A DNA stretch of 64,000 bases from Beta vulgaris subsp. vulgaris (lineage: Eukaryota > Streptophyta > Magnoliopsida > Caryophyllales > Amaranthaceae), in NCBI RefSeq assembly GCF_026745355.1, contig NC_079209.1, positions 50,787,310-50,851,309 of the forward strand, given 5' to 3'. Both the position numbers and the translations under genes were made by a program. How positions within the stretch are numbered: the first letter of the stretch is position 1; each line of letters starts with the position of its first letter. Below, piece after piece: positions 46,651-56,246 of the stretch. Below the pieces are notes generated by a model, which was not told where the DNA came from, made no database searches, and was given only the letters and a program-made list of their open reading frames with translations.

Positions 46651-47694
46651 CTATACATAGTATTTCTTTAGATTATCCAGATTCCATGGCCGAGCAAGTG
46701 GTACACCTTCAGGATTCTCGAGCTGGAATGTACCAGGCTTGATGACTTTGGTCACTTTGTAAGGACCGTCCCAGTTGGCCCCTAGCTTGCCTTTCAGATG
46801 TGATAACCCCGTGGCTTCAACCTTTCTGACCACCCAATCTCCGAGCTGGATTGGCCTTGACTTGACTCGACTATTGAACTGCCGAGTAACCCTTTGCTTG
46901 TAACGGATCGACCTTAATAATGAGTTGCCCCTTGTTTCTGGCAGCAGGTCGAGGTTGACAGGCTTTTCTTCTTCATTTTGCTCGAAATCATAAAAGGTGA
47001 CCCGGGGTGATGGGATACCGACCTCTACTGGTAGTACTGCCTCACTACCATAGACTAATCCGAACGGGGAATGTCCCGTTGCTTCCTTTACAGTTGTCCG
47101 AGCAGAACATAAGACTCCAGGCAGGTCGTCCACCCAAGCCCCTTTTGCTGCGTCGAGGGATTTTTTGATCGCCTTGAGGACTATCTTATTGGCCGCTTCC
47201 GCTTGGCCATTGGTCTGTGGTCGGGAAACGGCCGAGAACCTGGTCTGTATTCCAAAACGAGCACAGTATTCCCGAGTTGGTCCGCTATTAAATTGCCGAC
47301 CATTGTCCGAAACCAGAGCTCGGGGTACTCCAAACCTTGTGATAATGTTCCTCCAAATGAAGGCCTGGACTTGCTTGTCAGTGATGGAGGCAAGTGGTTC
47401 GACTTCAGTCCACTTGGTGAAGTAGTCTATGGCCACTATCAAGAACTTCCGCTGACCCGATGCTGGTGGGAACGGGCCGAGCAGGTCCATGCCCCATTTG
47501 TCGAATGACAGAACTGCTTGGATGGAATTGAGGGGGGTAGCTGGGGATCTGGGGATATCCGAATGGATTTGGCAAGATGAGCATCTTTTCACCAATTCTT
47601 GCGCATCTGCTTTGAGGGTAGGCCAGTAATACCCGGCCCTTAAAGCTTTTCCCGCTATAGTTCTCCCGCCCTGGTGGCTGCTACACGCCCCTTA
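46651..47694 (-). pseudogene. integrase
   Basis: The zinc-binding N-terminal region (SSHQGGRT, then CSSCQIH) is read through from a stop codon at 47694-47692. The core, starting MVKRCSSC (47595), has the D,D35E triad: Asp37 in KWGMDLLG, Asp97 in VSDNGRQF, Glu133 in NGQAEAANK. The C-terminal part (GDWVVRKVEATG, GKLGANWDGPYKV) is the GPY-type domain. Integrase joins element cDNA to the chromosome. The core is open and looks intact. What stops it is the TAA codon just after GNYILREIH in the upstream part of the polyprotein. Confidence 0.9.
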
Positions 47695-50107
47695 GTGTAT
47701 TTCCCTCAGGATGTAATTTCCTTCTTCAGGAGTTACACACTTCAGCAGTGGGTGCGTGTATGACTTTTTGTAGAGCTGCTCGTCATGCCATAAGAACCAA
47801 CCTGCTCGGTGCTTAATCCTTTCGGCTTCTTTGGCATCTGTTGGGAGGACTCCATCCCTTAAATATCCGACCACCTCATCCATCCAAGTGGTCGTTCGGT
47901 CTAGAATCAACTGTTCCTTGGCATTTATGCTGGGCTGACGAAGCACCTCCCACATGATAGTCCGGGGGCTGACCCCTCTGCCGAACTGCCATACGAGCCA
48001 GAGCGTCGGCCTGTTGATTCTCCGACCGGGGTATGTGGCTGATGCGGAAATGGGAGAGTTTCTTGATAAACTCTTGTGCCTTGGCCAAATACATTCTCAT
48101 ATTGTCCTCTTTGGCCTCGTACTCTCCCGAGACCTGACCGACTATAAGCTGGGAGTCTGATCGGGCCTCAATGGTCGTGGCTCCTGCAAGAATGCACAAC
48201 TGAAGTCCGAGGATGAGAGCTTCATACTCCGCTTCATTGTTCGACCCCAGGAATTCGAACTTGATCGCATACTCCATTTTTTCTCCGACCGGGGGCTTAA
48301 GCACTAGCCCCGCCCCACATCCTGACTTGGTGGAAGAACCATCCACGTATAGTTCCCACTCTTCATTCTGGTCGACCGAGGGCCGAGTTGTGCATTCAGT
48401 TATAAAGTCCGCTAATGCTTGAGCTTTGATGGCCCTTCTGGGCTCATACTCCAGGCCAAAATCAGCCAACTGGTCAGCCCAATCCGTCATCCGACTGGAG
48501 TGGTTCCTACTCTCTATGACCTTGCGGAGAGGCTGTCCGGTAAGGACCTTGATTTGATGGGCTTGGAAGTATGGTTTCAGCTTTCTACTAGCCATGTCGA
48601 GGGCGAAGACCATCTTCTCCACCTCACTATATTTCGCTTCTGCCCCTCGAAAGGCATGGCTTATGAAGTAGACCGGGTGCTGGGTCCCTTCCCTCTCGGC
48701 TACCAGAACGGCACTTAGGGCGTATTCGGATACGGCCAAATATACACACAACGTTTCCCCCGGCAAGGGGGACATGAGCTTGGGCAGAGTTGATAAATGA
48801 AGTTTGAGGGAGGTGAAGGCTTGCTCAGCCTCCTCATCCCATGTGAACTCTTTTCTCTTAAGGGCCTTGAAGAAGAACAGGCTCTTATCAGCTGACCGCG
48901 ACAGGAACCGCCCGAGGGCAGCTAGACATCCTGTTAGGCGCTGCACCTCCCTGACGTTCCGGGGGGACTTCATTTCCAGAACTGCCTTGATCTTGTCGGG
49001 GTTGGCTTCAATACCCCTTTCATCCACCAGAAATCCGAGGCATTTGCCTCCTTTTACTCCGAAGACGCACTTTTTAGGATTGAGCATCATACGATACTTC
49101 CTCAGTGTGCTCAGCGTCTCCCTTAGATCGTCTGGGTGATCAGAGTGGGCCTTGCTTTTGACGATCATGTCGTCAACATACACCTCAATGTTCCGTCCCA
49201 ACTGATCACTGAAAATTTTATTGACTGTCCGCTGATATGTGGCTCCGGTGTTTTTCAGTCCGAATGGCATCATTTTGTAGCAGTAGACCCCTTGATGGGT
49301 GGTGAAAGCGGTATGAATCCGATCATGCTCCGCCATGGGAATTTGGTGGTAGCCTGCATTAGCATCCATGAAGCTTAGAAGGGCATGACCAGCTGTCGAG
49401 TCGACTAACCTGTCTATTTTGGGCAGAGGATGGTTGTCTTTCGGACAGGCCTTGTTCAGGTCTGTGAAATCTACGCACATGCGCCAAGCCCCGCTCGACT
49501 TTTTCACCAATACCACATTAGCCAGCCATTCCGAGTACTGGCATTCCTCAATGAATCCTGCCTCGAGCAGTTTCTTGACCTCCACTGCGGCAGCTTTGCA
49601 CCTTTCCGGACCTTGATGCCTTAGCTTTTGCCTAACTGGCTTGTACCCCTTCTTAATATTCAGCTCGTGACACATGATTTTGGGATCAAGTCCAGGCATC
49701 TCTGAGGCCTCATAGGCGAATACTTCCTGGTATTCCCTGAGCACTTGCACCACTTGTGCTCTTGTGTCTGGGTTTAGGGCCTTGCCCACTCTTACAGTCC
49801 GACCAGGTTCAGTCCCGATCTCCACTTCTTCGTCTTCCTCAGCTGGCTGAGGTCGCTCATACTGTTTGGGGTTTTCTGTGATGTACACCCCCAAGTTCCT
49901 CGGCGAATTTTCTTCCCTCTTCCTCTTCTTCGAGTCCTCTTGGACATCGATCTCAGTTCTGCTCTTTAAGCTATTAACATAGCATTCTCGTCCAGCCTGC
50001 TGATCTCCCTGAATTTTTCCGACCTTCCCCTCATCTGTTTCGAACTGCATAAGGAGTTGGTATGTGGAGATAGCAGCTTTTGTTTTGTTCAGAGTGGGTC
50101 GCCCCAT
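47692..50107 (-). pseudogene. pol: reverse transcriptase, RNase H and second (Tat-type) RNase H
   Basis: From MGRPTLNK (50107) one frame runs 743 codons. Reverse transcriptase spans about residues 175-380 with CVDFTDLNKACPKD, FMDANAGYHQI, MPFGLKNTGATYQR and the active site YVDD at 310-313. The connected RNase H follows (about 440-570, LAVSEYALSAVLV, FISHAFRGAEAKYSEVEKM). A second RNase H has Asp589 in YVDGSSTKSG, NNEAEYEAL and SDSQLIVGQVSGEYE. Dual RNase H is diagnostic of the Tat lineage. A 1-base frameshift near 47975 moves the frame to the 47955-47692 segment (the linker towards integrase), which ends in the nonsense codon described for integrase. Confidence 0.92.
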
Positions 50108-50129
50108 TATTATGTTATGATGTCAGCGG

Positions 50130-50385
50130 ACGACCCACTATCGACCAAGACCCGCCTCACCCGGGAGTTTGCTACCTTGAGCTCGATGACCAGGGGGTCA
50201 TCGTGGGGTACACTGACTGGTCGACTGGATTCCCCGAAGGTCATTACAGGACAGTCCGACCGGCTTGATTTGACCTCGAGTACCTGGTGCTGGAGGTTTT
50301 GGAGATGAGCTTTCCTGGCTCGGCCGGTTAGGCCCCCCGAAGCGAAGCCACCCGAAATGACCCCAATGTAACCCTCTATGTCCCC
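50130..50385 (-). pseudogene. aspartic protease remnant (internally deleted)
   Basis: In the frame opening just after gag, minus-strand reading gives GYIGVISGGFASGG, then LVIELKVANSRVRRVLVDSGSSADI, the DSG active site of the retropepsin. Two or three codons later it meets TAA TAA, and a different frame continues as MGRPTLNK. In related elements a flap region and an (I/V)LGRPTL-type motif follow after roughly 80-90 residues. That stretch is missing here, so the protease core was deleted out of frame. A 1-base loss in a G run at the gag stop (near 50380) separates gag from this frame. Without protease the polyprotein cannot mature. Confidence 0.75.
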
Positions 50386-51992
50386 CTGTTGGACTGACCG
50401 ACCTTCTGCTTACCCTTCTCTTCACTCGTGTGCTTGAGGTAGCGGTTCAGCTTCCCCTGGTCAGCTAGATTGTCCAACCCCTTCTTCAGCTCCCTGCAAT
50501 CTTTTGTGGTATGACCACATTCCCGGTGGTATTCGCACAACTGGCTTTTGTCTCTCCGATAGGCTGAGGTCCGGATGGGTTGGGGGTTAGGCAGCATGGA
50601 CTTGTGCTTGATGTCCAGGTATATTTCTCTTCGGTTCTTATTGAAACGAGGGTCGTTTCCATGATCAGTAAACCTATCCGACCTACCGCCCGTTTTCTGC
50701 TGTTTGGGCTGTTCACTGTTTCCTTCCTCCTTTCTCTTCTTACTTCCTTCTTCCGAGGGGCGGCAAATGTCCGCCGCTTGGATAAATCTCTGAGCCTTTG
50801 CCATGGCCTCTGAGAAGGTTTTGACCTCACTCTCAGCCAATGTCCATCTTAGCCGGCCAGGTTGTAATCCGGACATGAGAGCAGCGAAGGCCACGACATC
50901 TTGTAGGTCGGATACTTTCAGGGACTCTTCATTGAATCTTTTTATGTAGTCGGCTAGACTTTCATTCTTCTCCTGCTTGACTCCCATGAGGTGTAAGCTG
51001 GTCTTCTTTTGCCTCCTTCCGGCCACGAACTGATGGGTAAACATATCCTCGAGCACGGCGAAGTCGGTGATAATTTCAGCCGGTAACTCTTGGAACCAAT
51101 TCAGCGCGAGCCCCTTTAGAGTGGTGGGGAAGAACCGGCACCATGTAGCTTCGCAGCCGGTCTGCACACTCATCTGTGCCTTGTACGTGGCCATATGATC
51201 TTCCGGGTCGGTTAGGCCCGCGAACAGTTCAATCAGGGGCGTTTTGACTTTCCCTTGGGTAGGGGTGTCGATAATCTCCCGGCTGAACGGGGTCATGAAC
51301 TTGAGGCTCCCGTTGCCGAGCCTTAGGGGTTTGGACTGAGCGGAATCACCATGCCCCTCACGCTGAGCGGCCTTGCGGTCCAGGAACTGGCGAGCATCAT
51401 ATCCCTGACTACGGCGCTTGTTAAGGATATTTCGAGCATCTTCCGGTTTGCGACCAGGGTTCCCCCTTGGCGATCTGGAGACGTGTGTCTCCTCCCTTCG
51501 GAGAGCAGCTTCCCGAGGGACCGACCTCTCGCCCAAAGGAGAGCGTTCATCCTGCCGGGAGGGAGGCCTTTGAGACCGAGTAAGTTCCCGAGCGACTGAC
51601 CTTTGCCGGTTAGGCTGGTCATGAATGGAGCGAGGGTTTCGCTCTTCCCTATGAGATGGCCTCTGGGCATTGTCATCCCGTTGGAGGTAGAGCTGATTAT
51701 GCCCTTGCCCTTGCTGGAGGGTGGTCAGCATTTGCATGATGCTTTGCTGTAAGGTTTGTTGCAACTGAGCGGCTATGAGTGCTATGTCAGCTGTGAGCAA
51801 AGGTTGAGGGTCAACATGCTGTATTTCCCGAGAAGGAGATGGTTGAAGTTCCTGAGAGAGGTCCAGGTTGGGGTCCAGTGTATGAACTGATGGGGATCTA
51901 GTCCGGGCTAACCTCCTTGGCTGGGGTGAGGGTTCCCTCTCGTTTCGCTGAGGTTGGGTAGATCTGTTACGGGCGTTTTTGGATGGTGCCAT
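50376..51992 (-). CDS. gag polyprotein (open, 538 codons)
   Basis: ATG at 51992 starts MAPSKNARNRSTQPQRNERE, a basic, Arg/Gln/Pro-rich N-terminus. The retrotransposon gag domain follows: LFAGLTDPEDHMATYKAQM, FFPTTLKGLALNWFQEL, FAVLEDMFTHQF, ESLADYIKRFNEE. A zinc-finger-like motif CEYHRECGHTTKDCRELK lies near the C-terminus. The frame is uninterrupted, so it could still be expressed from the 5' LTR and form particles. The downstream protease is out of frame. Gag binds and packages element RNA. Start choice: first ATG after the primer-binding site leader, about 97 bases from the LTR. Confidence 0.88.
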   Translation of the reverse strand: MAPSKNARNRSTQPQRNEREPSPQPRRLARTRSPSVHTLDPNLDLSQELQPSPSREIQHVDPQPLLTADIALIAAQLQQTLQQSIMQMLTTLQQGQGHNQLYLQRDDNAQRPSHREERNPRSIHDQPNRQRSVARELTRSQRPPSRQDERSPLGERSVPREAALRREETHVSRSPRGNPGRKPEDARNILNKRRSQGYDARQFLDRKAAQREGHGDSAQSKPLRLGNGSLKFMTPFSREIIDTPTQGKVKTPLIELFAGLTDPEDHMATYKAQMSVQTGCEATWCRFFPTTLKGLALNWFQELPAEIITDFAVLEDMFTHQFVAGRRQKKTSLHLMGVKQEKNESLADYIKRFNEESLKVSDLQDVVAFAALMSGLQPGRLRWTLAESEVKTFSEAMAKAQRFIQAADICRPSEEGSKKRKEEGNSEQPKQQKTGGRSDRFTDHGNDPRFNKNRREIYLDIKHKSMLPNPQPIRTSAYRRDKSQLCEYHRECGHTTKDCRELKKGLDNLADQGKLNRYLKHTSEEKGKQKVGQSNRGT

Positions 51993-52068
51993 GGCTGATT
52001 AGCACTGTGGTCCTACTGAGTAGCAAGTGAATTTTTCGAAGTGGTGGCGAAGTAACTTTTTGTACTAT

Positions 52069-52086
52069 CCCCACAGACGGCGCCAA
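52069..52086 (-). other. primer-binding site
   Basis: Minus-strand TGGCGCCGTCTGTGGGG starts 2 bases after the 5' LTR end. The TGGCGCC core is typical of gypsy elements primed by a cytosolic tRNA with a GGCGCCA 3' end. The exact tRNA cannot be fixed from the partial match. Confidence 0.65.
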
Positions 52087-52088
52087 AC

Positions 52089-52492
52089 TGTTTCTGTCTA
52101 GAAATTGAGGTTAATGATCTGTGCTGAACAAGTTCTGAAGTCCGAGCTGAGCTGGTTATCAGTTCACCGGACACCTGCAAGACACAGAAAAACTACCCCG
52201 GGGGTTGTTCCGGGATCGCCCCTCCGACGCTCAAGTCAGTTGATGAATGAGGTAGAGAGAGAGTCTAGAGTGAGAAACTCAGGTTAGTTAGGTGAGAATT
52301 CAATACCTTTGCATTGATGGGACAAGAGATATTTATAGTGGTGAGAACTTCCATAAAGGGGTGTGCTGGACATGGCAGCTCACTTGGGGATTGGTGATAC
52401 CTTTCAAAGGGTGACTCTGGTGGGACCCACGATCCTTAGGTGGCGGTGCCACGTGGCATGATTTCCTTGGAAGGATTTAATGGGCCCAAACA
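52089..52492 (-). repeat. 5' LTR, 404 bp
   Basis: Same sequence as 41288-41692 with five transitions and one 1-bp deletion. In minus sense a TATA box (tataaata, plus 52330-52337) lies about 160 bp from the outer end. The G-box core gccacgtggc lies near 52447. Confidence 0.93.
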
Positions 52493-52497
52493 CCTAG

Positions 52498-53284
52498 TCT
52501 TAAACATGTGTATTAGAGCATTGAGAATAAGCTAAGTGCCATATGAAACATACATTGGAGAGTGTCATGTGTCACCATTCCTTTGATAGAAAAACCTTCT
52601 AATTTATTAATCTATATATAAATTTATTAGATCTTATTAGACCATATTTAAGCTGGACTGAACTTTTCAACACTACAAATAAGTTAGAAGGAAAAACATA
52701 CCTAACGTTTGTAATTGTATTGTATTAGGAATTTTAGGTTTGCCTTTCATCAAAACAATCACCAGTATTTATAAGCTACAATACAAAGGCAAACCTAACT
52801 GGCTAACTTTCCTTGTCGCAAAAGACAAATTAACCAGCTCGCTTGCTTGATTTGCACAAGAGTTCAAAAACAGGAACATTAGCCATACAAACTACATTTT
52901 TGTTTAAATTACTCAGATAAATTAATAACTTTTCCCAGAAAAAATAAAATAATAAGTTCCTAAAGTACTTATTGTACTTTTTCATTGTATCTCCTGCTTA
53001 TTAAATTTTATTGTGAGTCCAAATCTCCTGTCCAAATTTTTTATACTATTATTTATACCATTTAGTATTGTTGGTCTACATAATAAATTAGATTTAAACA
53101 AACTTTTTCGTTTAAAAGAATAAAGAAGGCAAATAATGATTGACACCAACTAATAAGATGACATTATAATGGTAGAAATAAGGGGAACATGATATTAGTT
53201 AATGTCAAGAAATTTAATCCAGATCTCTATGTGTTTTTTTCTTAACACTTGTTTGATTATCAAATGTTATTTTATCGAAAATTA
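52498..53284. other. non-coding DNA
   Basis: No gene or repeat recognised. Confidence 0.4.
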
Positions 53285-53569
53285 CTATTTTCGTTTCTTT
53301 TTAATCTAAACACTTTCATTTTTAATTCGTTTCTTTTTTATTTACACAATGTTACTTTCTTTTATGTTTTGTAGCATGCATGTTCCTTCTATTTTTTCCT
53401 CTTTCTTCACCAATGTGGTCCATTTTAGTATAATAACCCATTTTAATAATTTTCTCTCCACCGTTTTAGTTTGTCTCCCTTACTTTTCATTTTCTCTCTC
53501 ACACTTTTGAACTTACTCATTGATTCTCCCTTAAACTGAAATGAGTAAATAAAAAAGAAACGACGGGAG
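53285..53569. mobile_element. Stowaway-like MITE, 285 bp
   Basis: The left end ctattttcgtttcttttt and the reverse complement of the right end, ctcccgtcgtttctttttta, align. TA flanks at 53283-53284 and 53570-53571. The left terminus has drifted from the usual ctccctccgt. Confidence 0.6.
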
Positions 53570-53727
53570 TAGGTTTGATGGGAGATGGTGGGTTTAATTT
53601 ACTAACCATCTTTTTATTGTCAGTGATAGAGAGTGGGTCAAGAGGATGTAGGAAAAATAATATAGTAATAGTGAGACTGTGATAAGAATAGAAGTGTTTA
53701 AACTAACTTAAGGCAAATAAAAAAAAA

Positions 53728-54872
53728 CGGTTATTTCACCAAATACCCCCGACAAATTAACAAATTCACAATATACCCTCAATGTTCCAGAAATGCACCA
53801 TATACCCCTAAGTTTTCGAAAACGTTCACCGAATACCCTTTTTCTTAACTGTCGTTATCTCACCGTTATCATTATTTACAATATTGCCATCATTAACCCT
53901 AATCCCTAATTTAAACCTAATTCTAACCTTAATCTAACCATTTCCCCTTACCTTTAACCCAAACCCTAACCCACCCAGCCCACCACCTCTCCACCCCACC
54001 CCACTCCGGCCCCTACCCCTCCCCCTCCCCTTCCCCCACCGCCAGTTCGTTCACCGCCCCTACACCCTCTTTGTTCACCATCGGCCTCCCCCACCCCCTC
54101 TTCGTTCTACGCCGGACTCCCCCACTCCCTTTTCATTCTCAGCCGGAATCCCCCACCCCCTCTTCGTTCTCCGTCGACTCCCTCGCCCCCTGCGCGAAAA
54201 TCCGACCACTCTGGGGTGAAAATCTAACCCACCCCTGCGAAAATCACCCACCTTGCGCGAAAATCCGACCACCTTGCGCGAAAAACCGACCACCATGCGC
54301 GAAAATCCAACCCACCCCGCGAAAATCCCCCACCTTGCGCAAACATCCGACAACCTTACGCGAAAATCGACCACCCTGCGTGAAAATCTAACCCACCCCC
54401 GCGAAAATCCCCCACCTTGCACGAAATTCCGACCACCCTGTGCGACCAGTTGATGTGATGGTGAACGAAGAGGGGGAGGGGGAGGGGCCGAGGGAGGGAT
54501 GCTGCCGGGGAGGGGGGAGGCCGGCGGTGGAAGGGAGGGGGATGCGGCGGTGGAGGGGGAAGGGGTGGGGCTGGGGTGCGGGTGGGGGTGGGGCTTGGGC
54601 CTGGGGTGGAGGGGTGTTGGGCTGGATTAGGGTTAGGGTTAGGGTTTGGGGTAAGGGTAAGGGTTTGATGAGGGTTTGGGTTAGATTAGAATTAGGGTTT
54701 AGGGTTAATAATGGCAAAATCGTAAATAAAGCTAACGGTGACTTAACGGCAGTTAGAAAAAGGGTATTTGGTGAACGTTTTCGAAAACTTAGGGGTATAT
54801 GGTGCATTTCTGGAACATTGAGGGTATATTATGAATTTGTTGATTTGTCAGGGATATTTGGTGAAAAAACCG
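53728..54872. mobile_element. Mutator-like MITE with about 190-bp terminal inverted repeats
   Basis: Termini cggttatttcaccaaatac and, reverse-complemented, cggttttttcaccaaatat continue as inverted repeats for about 190 bp (through cacggttag/ctaacggtga). ataaaaaaaa flanks both sides, consistent with a 9-10 bp duplication. The arms run into telomere-like (ccctaa)n and (ttaggg)n DNA. The centre is a roughly 21-bp array (54180-54440) with gcgcgaaaatccgacca, then a G-rich tract. Proline-rich and glycine-rich open frames here are artefacts. Confidence 0.75.
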
Positions 54873-55058
54873 ATAAAAAAAAGCGTCCAAACTACTATGC
54901 AACAAAAGGAGATACTTTTTTTAAAGGGTTTTCTTTTTTAAAAGGTGATACTTCTGAGGAATAAATATGATCGAACTTTTGATATATTTTGGGTTGAGGT
55001 GGTGGAGTAGTGACATCGCTTTCCAATTCATATCCTTGAGGTATATGGATCAAACTAC

Positions 55059-55196
55059 GGGTCTGTTCTCCCCAGTTTATTTTCAGTTCAGTTCAGCTCT
55101 GGACAATACTTTTACTCTCACATATCACTATGCATTTCAGTTCAGTTCAATTCAATGCAGTTCAATTCATCTATTTTATGCCGAAGAGAACATGAC
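55059..55196. mobile_element. short TTCAG-type MITE, 138 bp
   Basis: gggtctgttctcccc and gaagagaacatgacc are the inverted ends. TAC (or CTAC) flanks both sides. The interior keeps the same spacer as 11088-11386 (gctctggacaatactttt) but only a few TTCAG units. A third copy of that family, it shows the array length varies greatly between copies. Confidence 0.7.
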
Positions 55197-55464
55197 CTAC
55201 GTGGAACTCATTTAAGGATTTCCCCTTATCCCCTCAAATGAGTCCCCTTCATCTTACCTGATAAAAATTGTTAAATTCTTAATATTTGTACTTTTTATTT
55301 CTATACTTAAGGCAGTATCTCTTGAGTCCAACTATACATTTCGTATTAATTTTACTAAAGCATAAAAAACAACATGATCATGCAATATCTAATTAGGTTT
55401 ATTTCAACATCATAATTTATATGTCAACCCCTTCCCAAGCAAGAAAAATAAATAAGCTGCAGCG

Positions 55465-55490
55465 CATGCATACTATAGGCTATAAATAGG
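55465..55490 (+). promoter_or_regulatory. promoter of the germin-like gene: RY motif and TATA box
   Basis: tataaata at 55481-55488 lies about 120-135 bp before the start codon, leaving a leader of about 100 nt. catgca (RY motif) lies at 55466-55471. Spacing and sequence fit a plant class II promoter. The MITE at 55059-55196 ends about 285 bp upstream of the TATA box. Confidence 0.6.
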
Positions 55491-55616
55491 CTAGCCAAAC
55501 CCCCTCAAAAGAAATGCAAGCTAAAGAACCAAAGAGATCAACACCCTTTGTTAATTAGCATTCACCACATACAACCAGCTAGCTCTATCTGAAATTGCCA
55601 AGATGATTTTTCCTAT

Positions 55617-56246
55617 ATGTTTCACCTATCTCTCCTATTTTCTTCCACTTATGCTGATATCGCTTTTGATTATTGTGTAGGAGACTTAAGCCTACCAAGA
55701 GGACCAACTGGGTACTCTTGTAAGGATCCCGCCAAAGTTACGGTAGATGATTTTGTCTATTCAGGTATGAGGGTTGCAGGTAACACCGCAAATCTTTTCA
55801 AATTTGGCGTAAAAAGGGCTTTTGTTGCTGATTTCCCAGGTTTAAATGGTTTGGGCATTTCCATAGCACGTACAGATTTTGATGTAGGGGGATTTTTCCC
55901 AATGCATACACATCGAGTTTCTGAATTACTCATGGTAACCGAAGGGACGCTAATTGCAGGAATTATTGACACAAACAACACTGCATACTATAAAACATTA
56001 AACAAGGGAGACATCATGGCTATCCCGCCTACACTACTCCACTTCCAGATAAATGTTGGATCAACCCCAGTTCTTGCATATACAATTTTTACAAGTGCAA
56101 ATCCTGGTGTCCAAATACTTGATACTTCTCTCTTTCAAAACTCCCTACCCTCGGAGATGATTGAGAAAGTCACTTTGCTTGACCATGCACAAGTGACAAA
56201 ACTCAAGAAAATCTTTGGTGATACTGACATTTCATACTTGTTCTAA
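55617..56246 (+). CDS. germin-like protein, ABP19a-like subfamily
   Basis: Intron-less, 209 residues, cupin fold. After a short hydrophobic start (residues 1-13) the mature protein begins ADIAFDYC. Cys20 and Cys35 form the usual N-terminal disulfide, and VAGNTANLFK and GLGISIAR match ABP19/ABP20-type proteins. Metal ligands are His97, His99 and Glu103 in box 1 and His142 in GDIMAIPPTLLHF. NNT at 120-122 is a glycosylation site. Germin-like proteins are secreted, apoplastic, usually oligomeric, some with superoxide dismutase activity. Two oddities: the normal HTHPxxxE spacing is one residue short (HTHRVSE), and an earlier ATG at 55603 opens a signal-peptide-like frame (MIFPICFTYL) that is out of frame with the body. 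The start at 55617 is the only ATG in frame. The gene may be functional or newly decayed. Confidence 0.88.
   Translation: MFHLSLLFSSTYADIAFDYCVGDLSLPRGPTGYSCKDPAKVTVDDFVYSGMRVAGNTANLFKFGVKRAFVADFPGLNGLGISIARTDFDVGGFFPMHTHRVSELLMVTEGTLIAGIIDTNNTAYYKTLNKGDIMAIPPTLLHFQINVGSTPVLAYTIFTSANPGVQILDTSLFQNSLPSEMIEKVTLLDHAQVTKLKKIFGDTDISYLF

Larger units (their letters stand above)
41288..52492 (-). mobile_element. full-length Ty3/gypsy LTR retrotransposon, Tat lineage (Retand-like), 11.2 kb
   Basis: Two LTRs of 404-405 bp bound the element, flanked by cctag at 41283-41287 and 52493-52497. Minus-strand order: 5' LTR, primer-binding site, gag, protease remnant, reverse transcriptase with RNase H, a second RNase H domain (hallmark of the Tat lineage), integrase, a 3' region with an antisense gene and two tandem-repeat arrays, polypurine tract, 3' LTR. 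The LTRs differ by five transitions and one 1-bp indel, so insertion was fairly recent. Lesions (gag/pro frameshift, protease deletion, a pol frameshift, a nonsense codon before integrase) make it non-autonomous now. Confidence 0.93.

Noticed and set aside
47165..51676. Plus-strand open frames across the pol and gag region
   Set aside because: Shadows of the gag-pol frame on the other strand. They have no motifs and no splice logic, unlike the block at 43670-46212.
54071..54964. Proline-rich and glycine-rich proteins on both strands
   Set aside because: They arise from the CpG-rich 21-bp array and G-rich tract inside a long-TIR MITE. The frames are not conserved between units.
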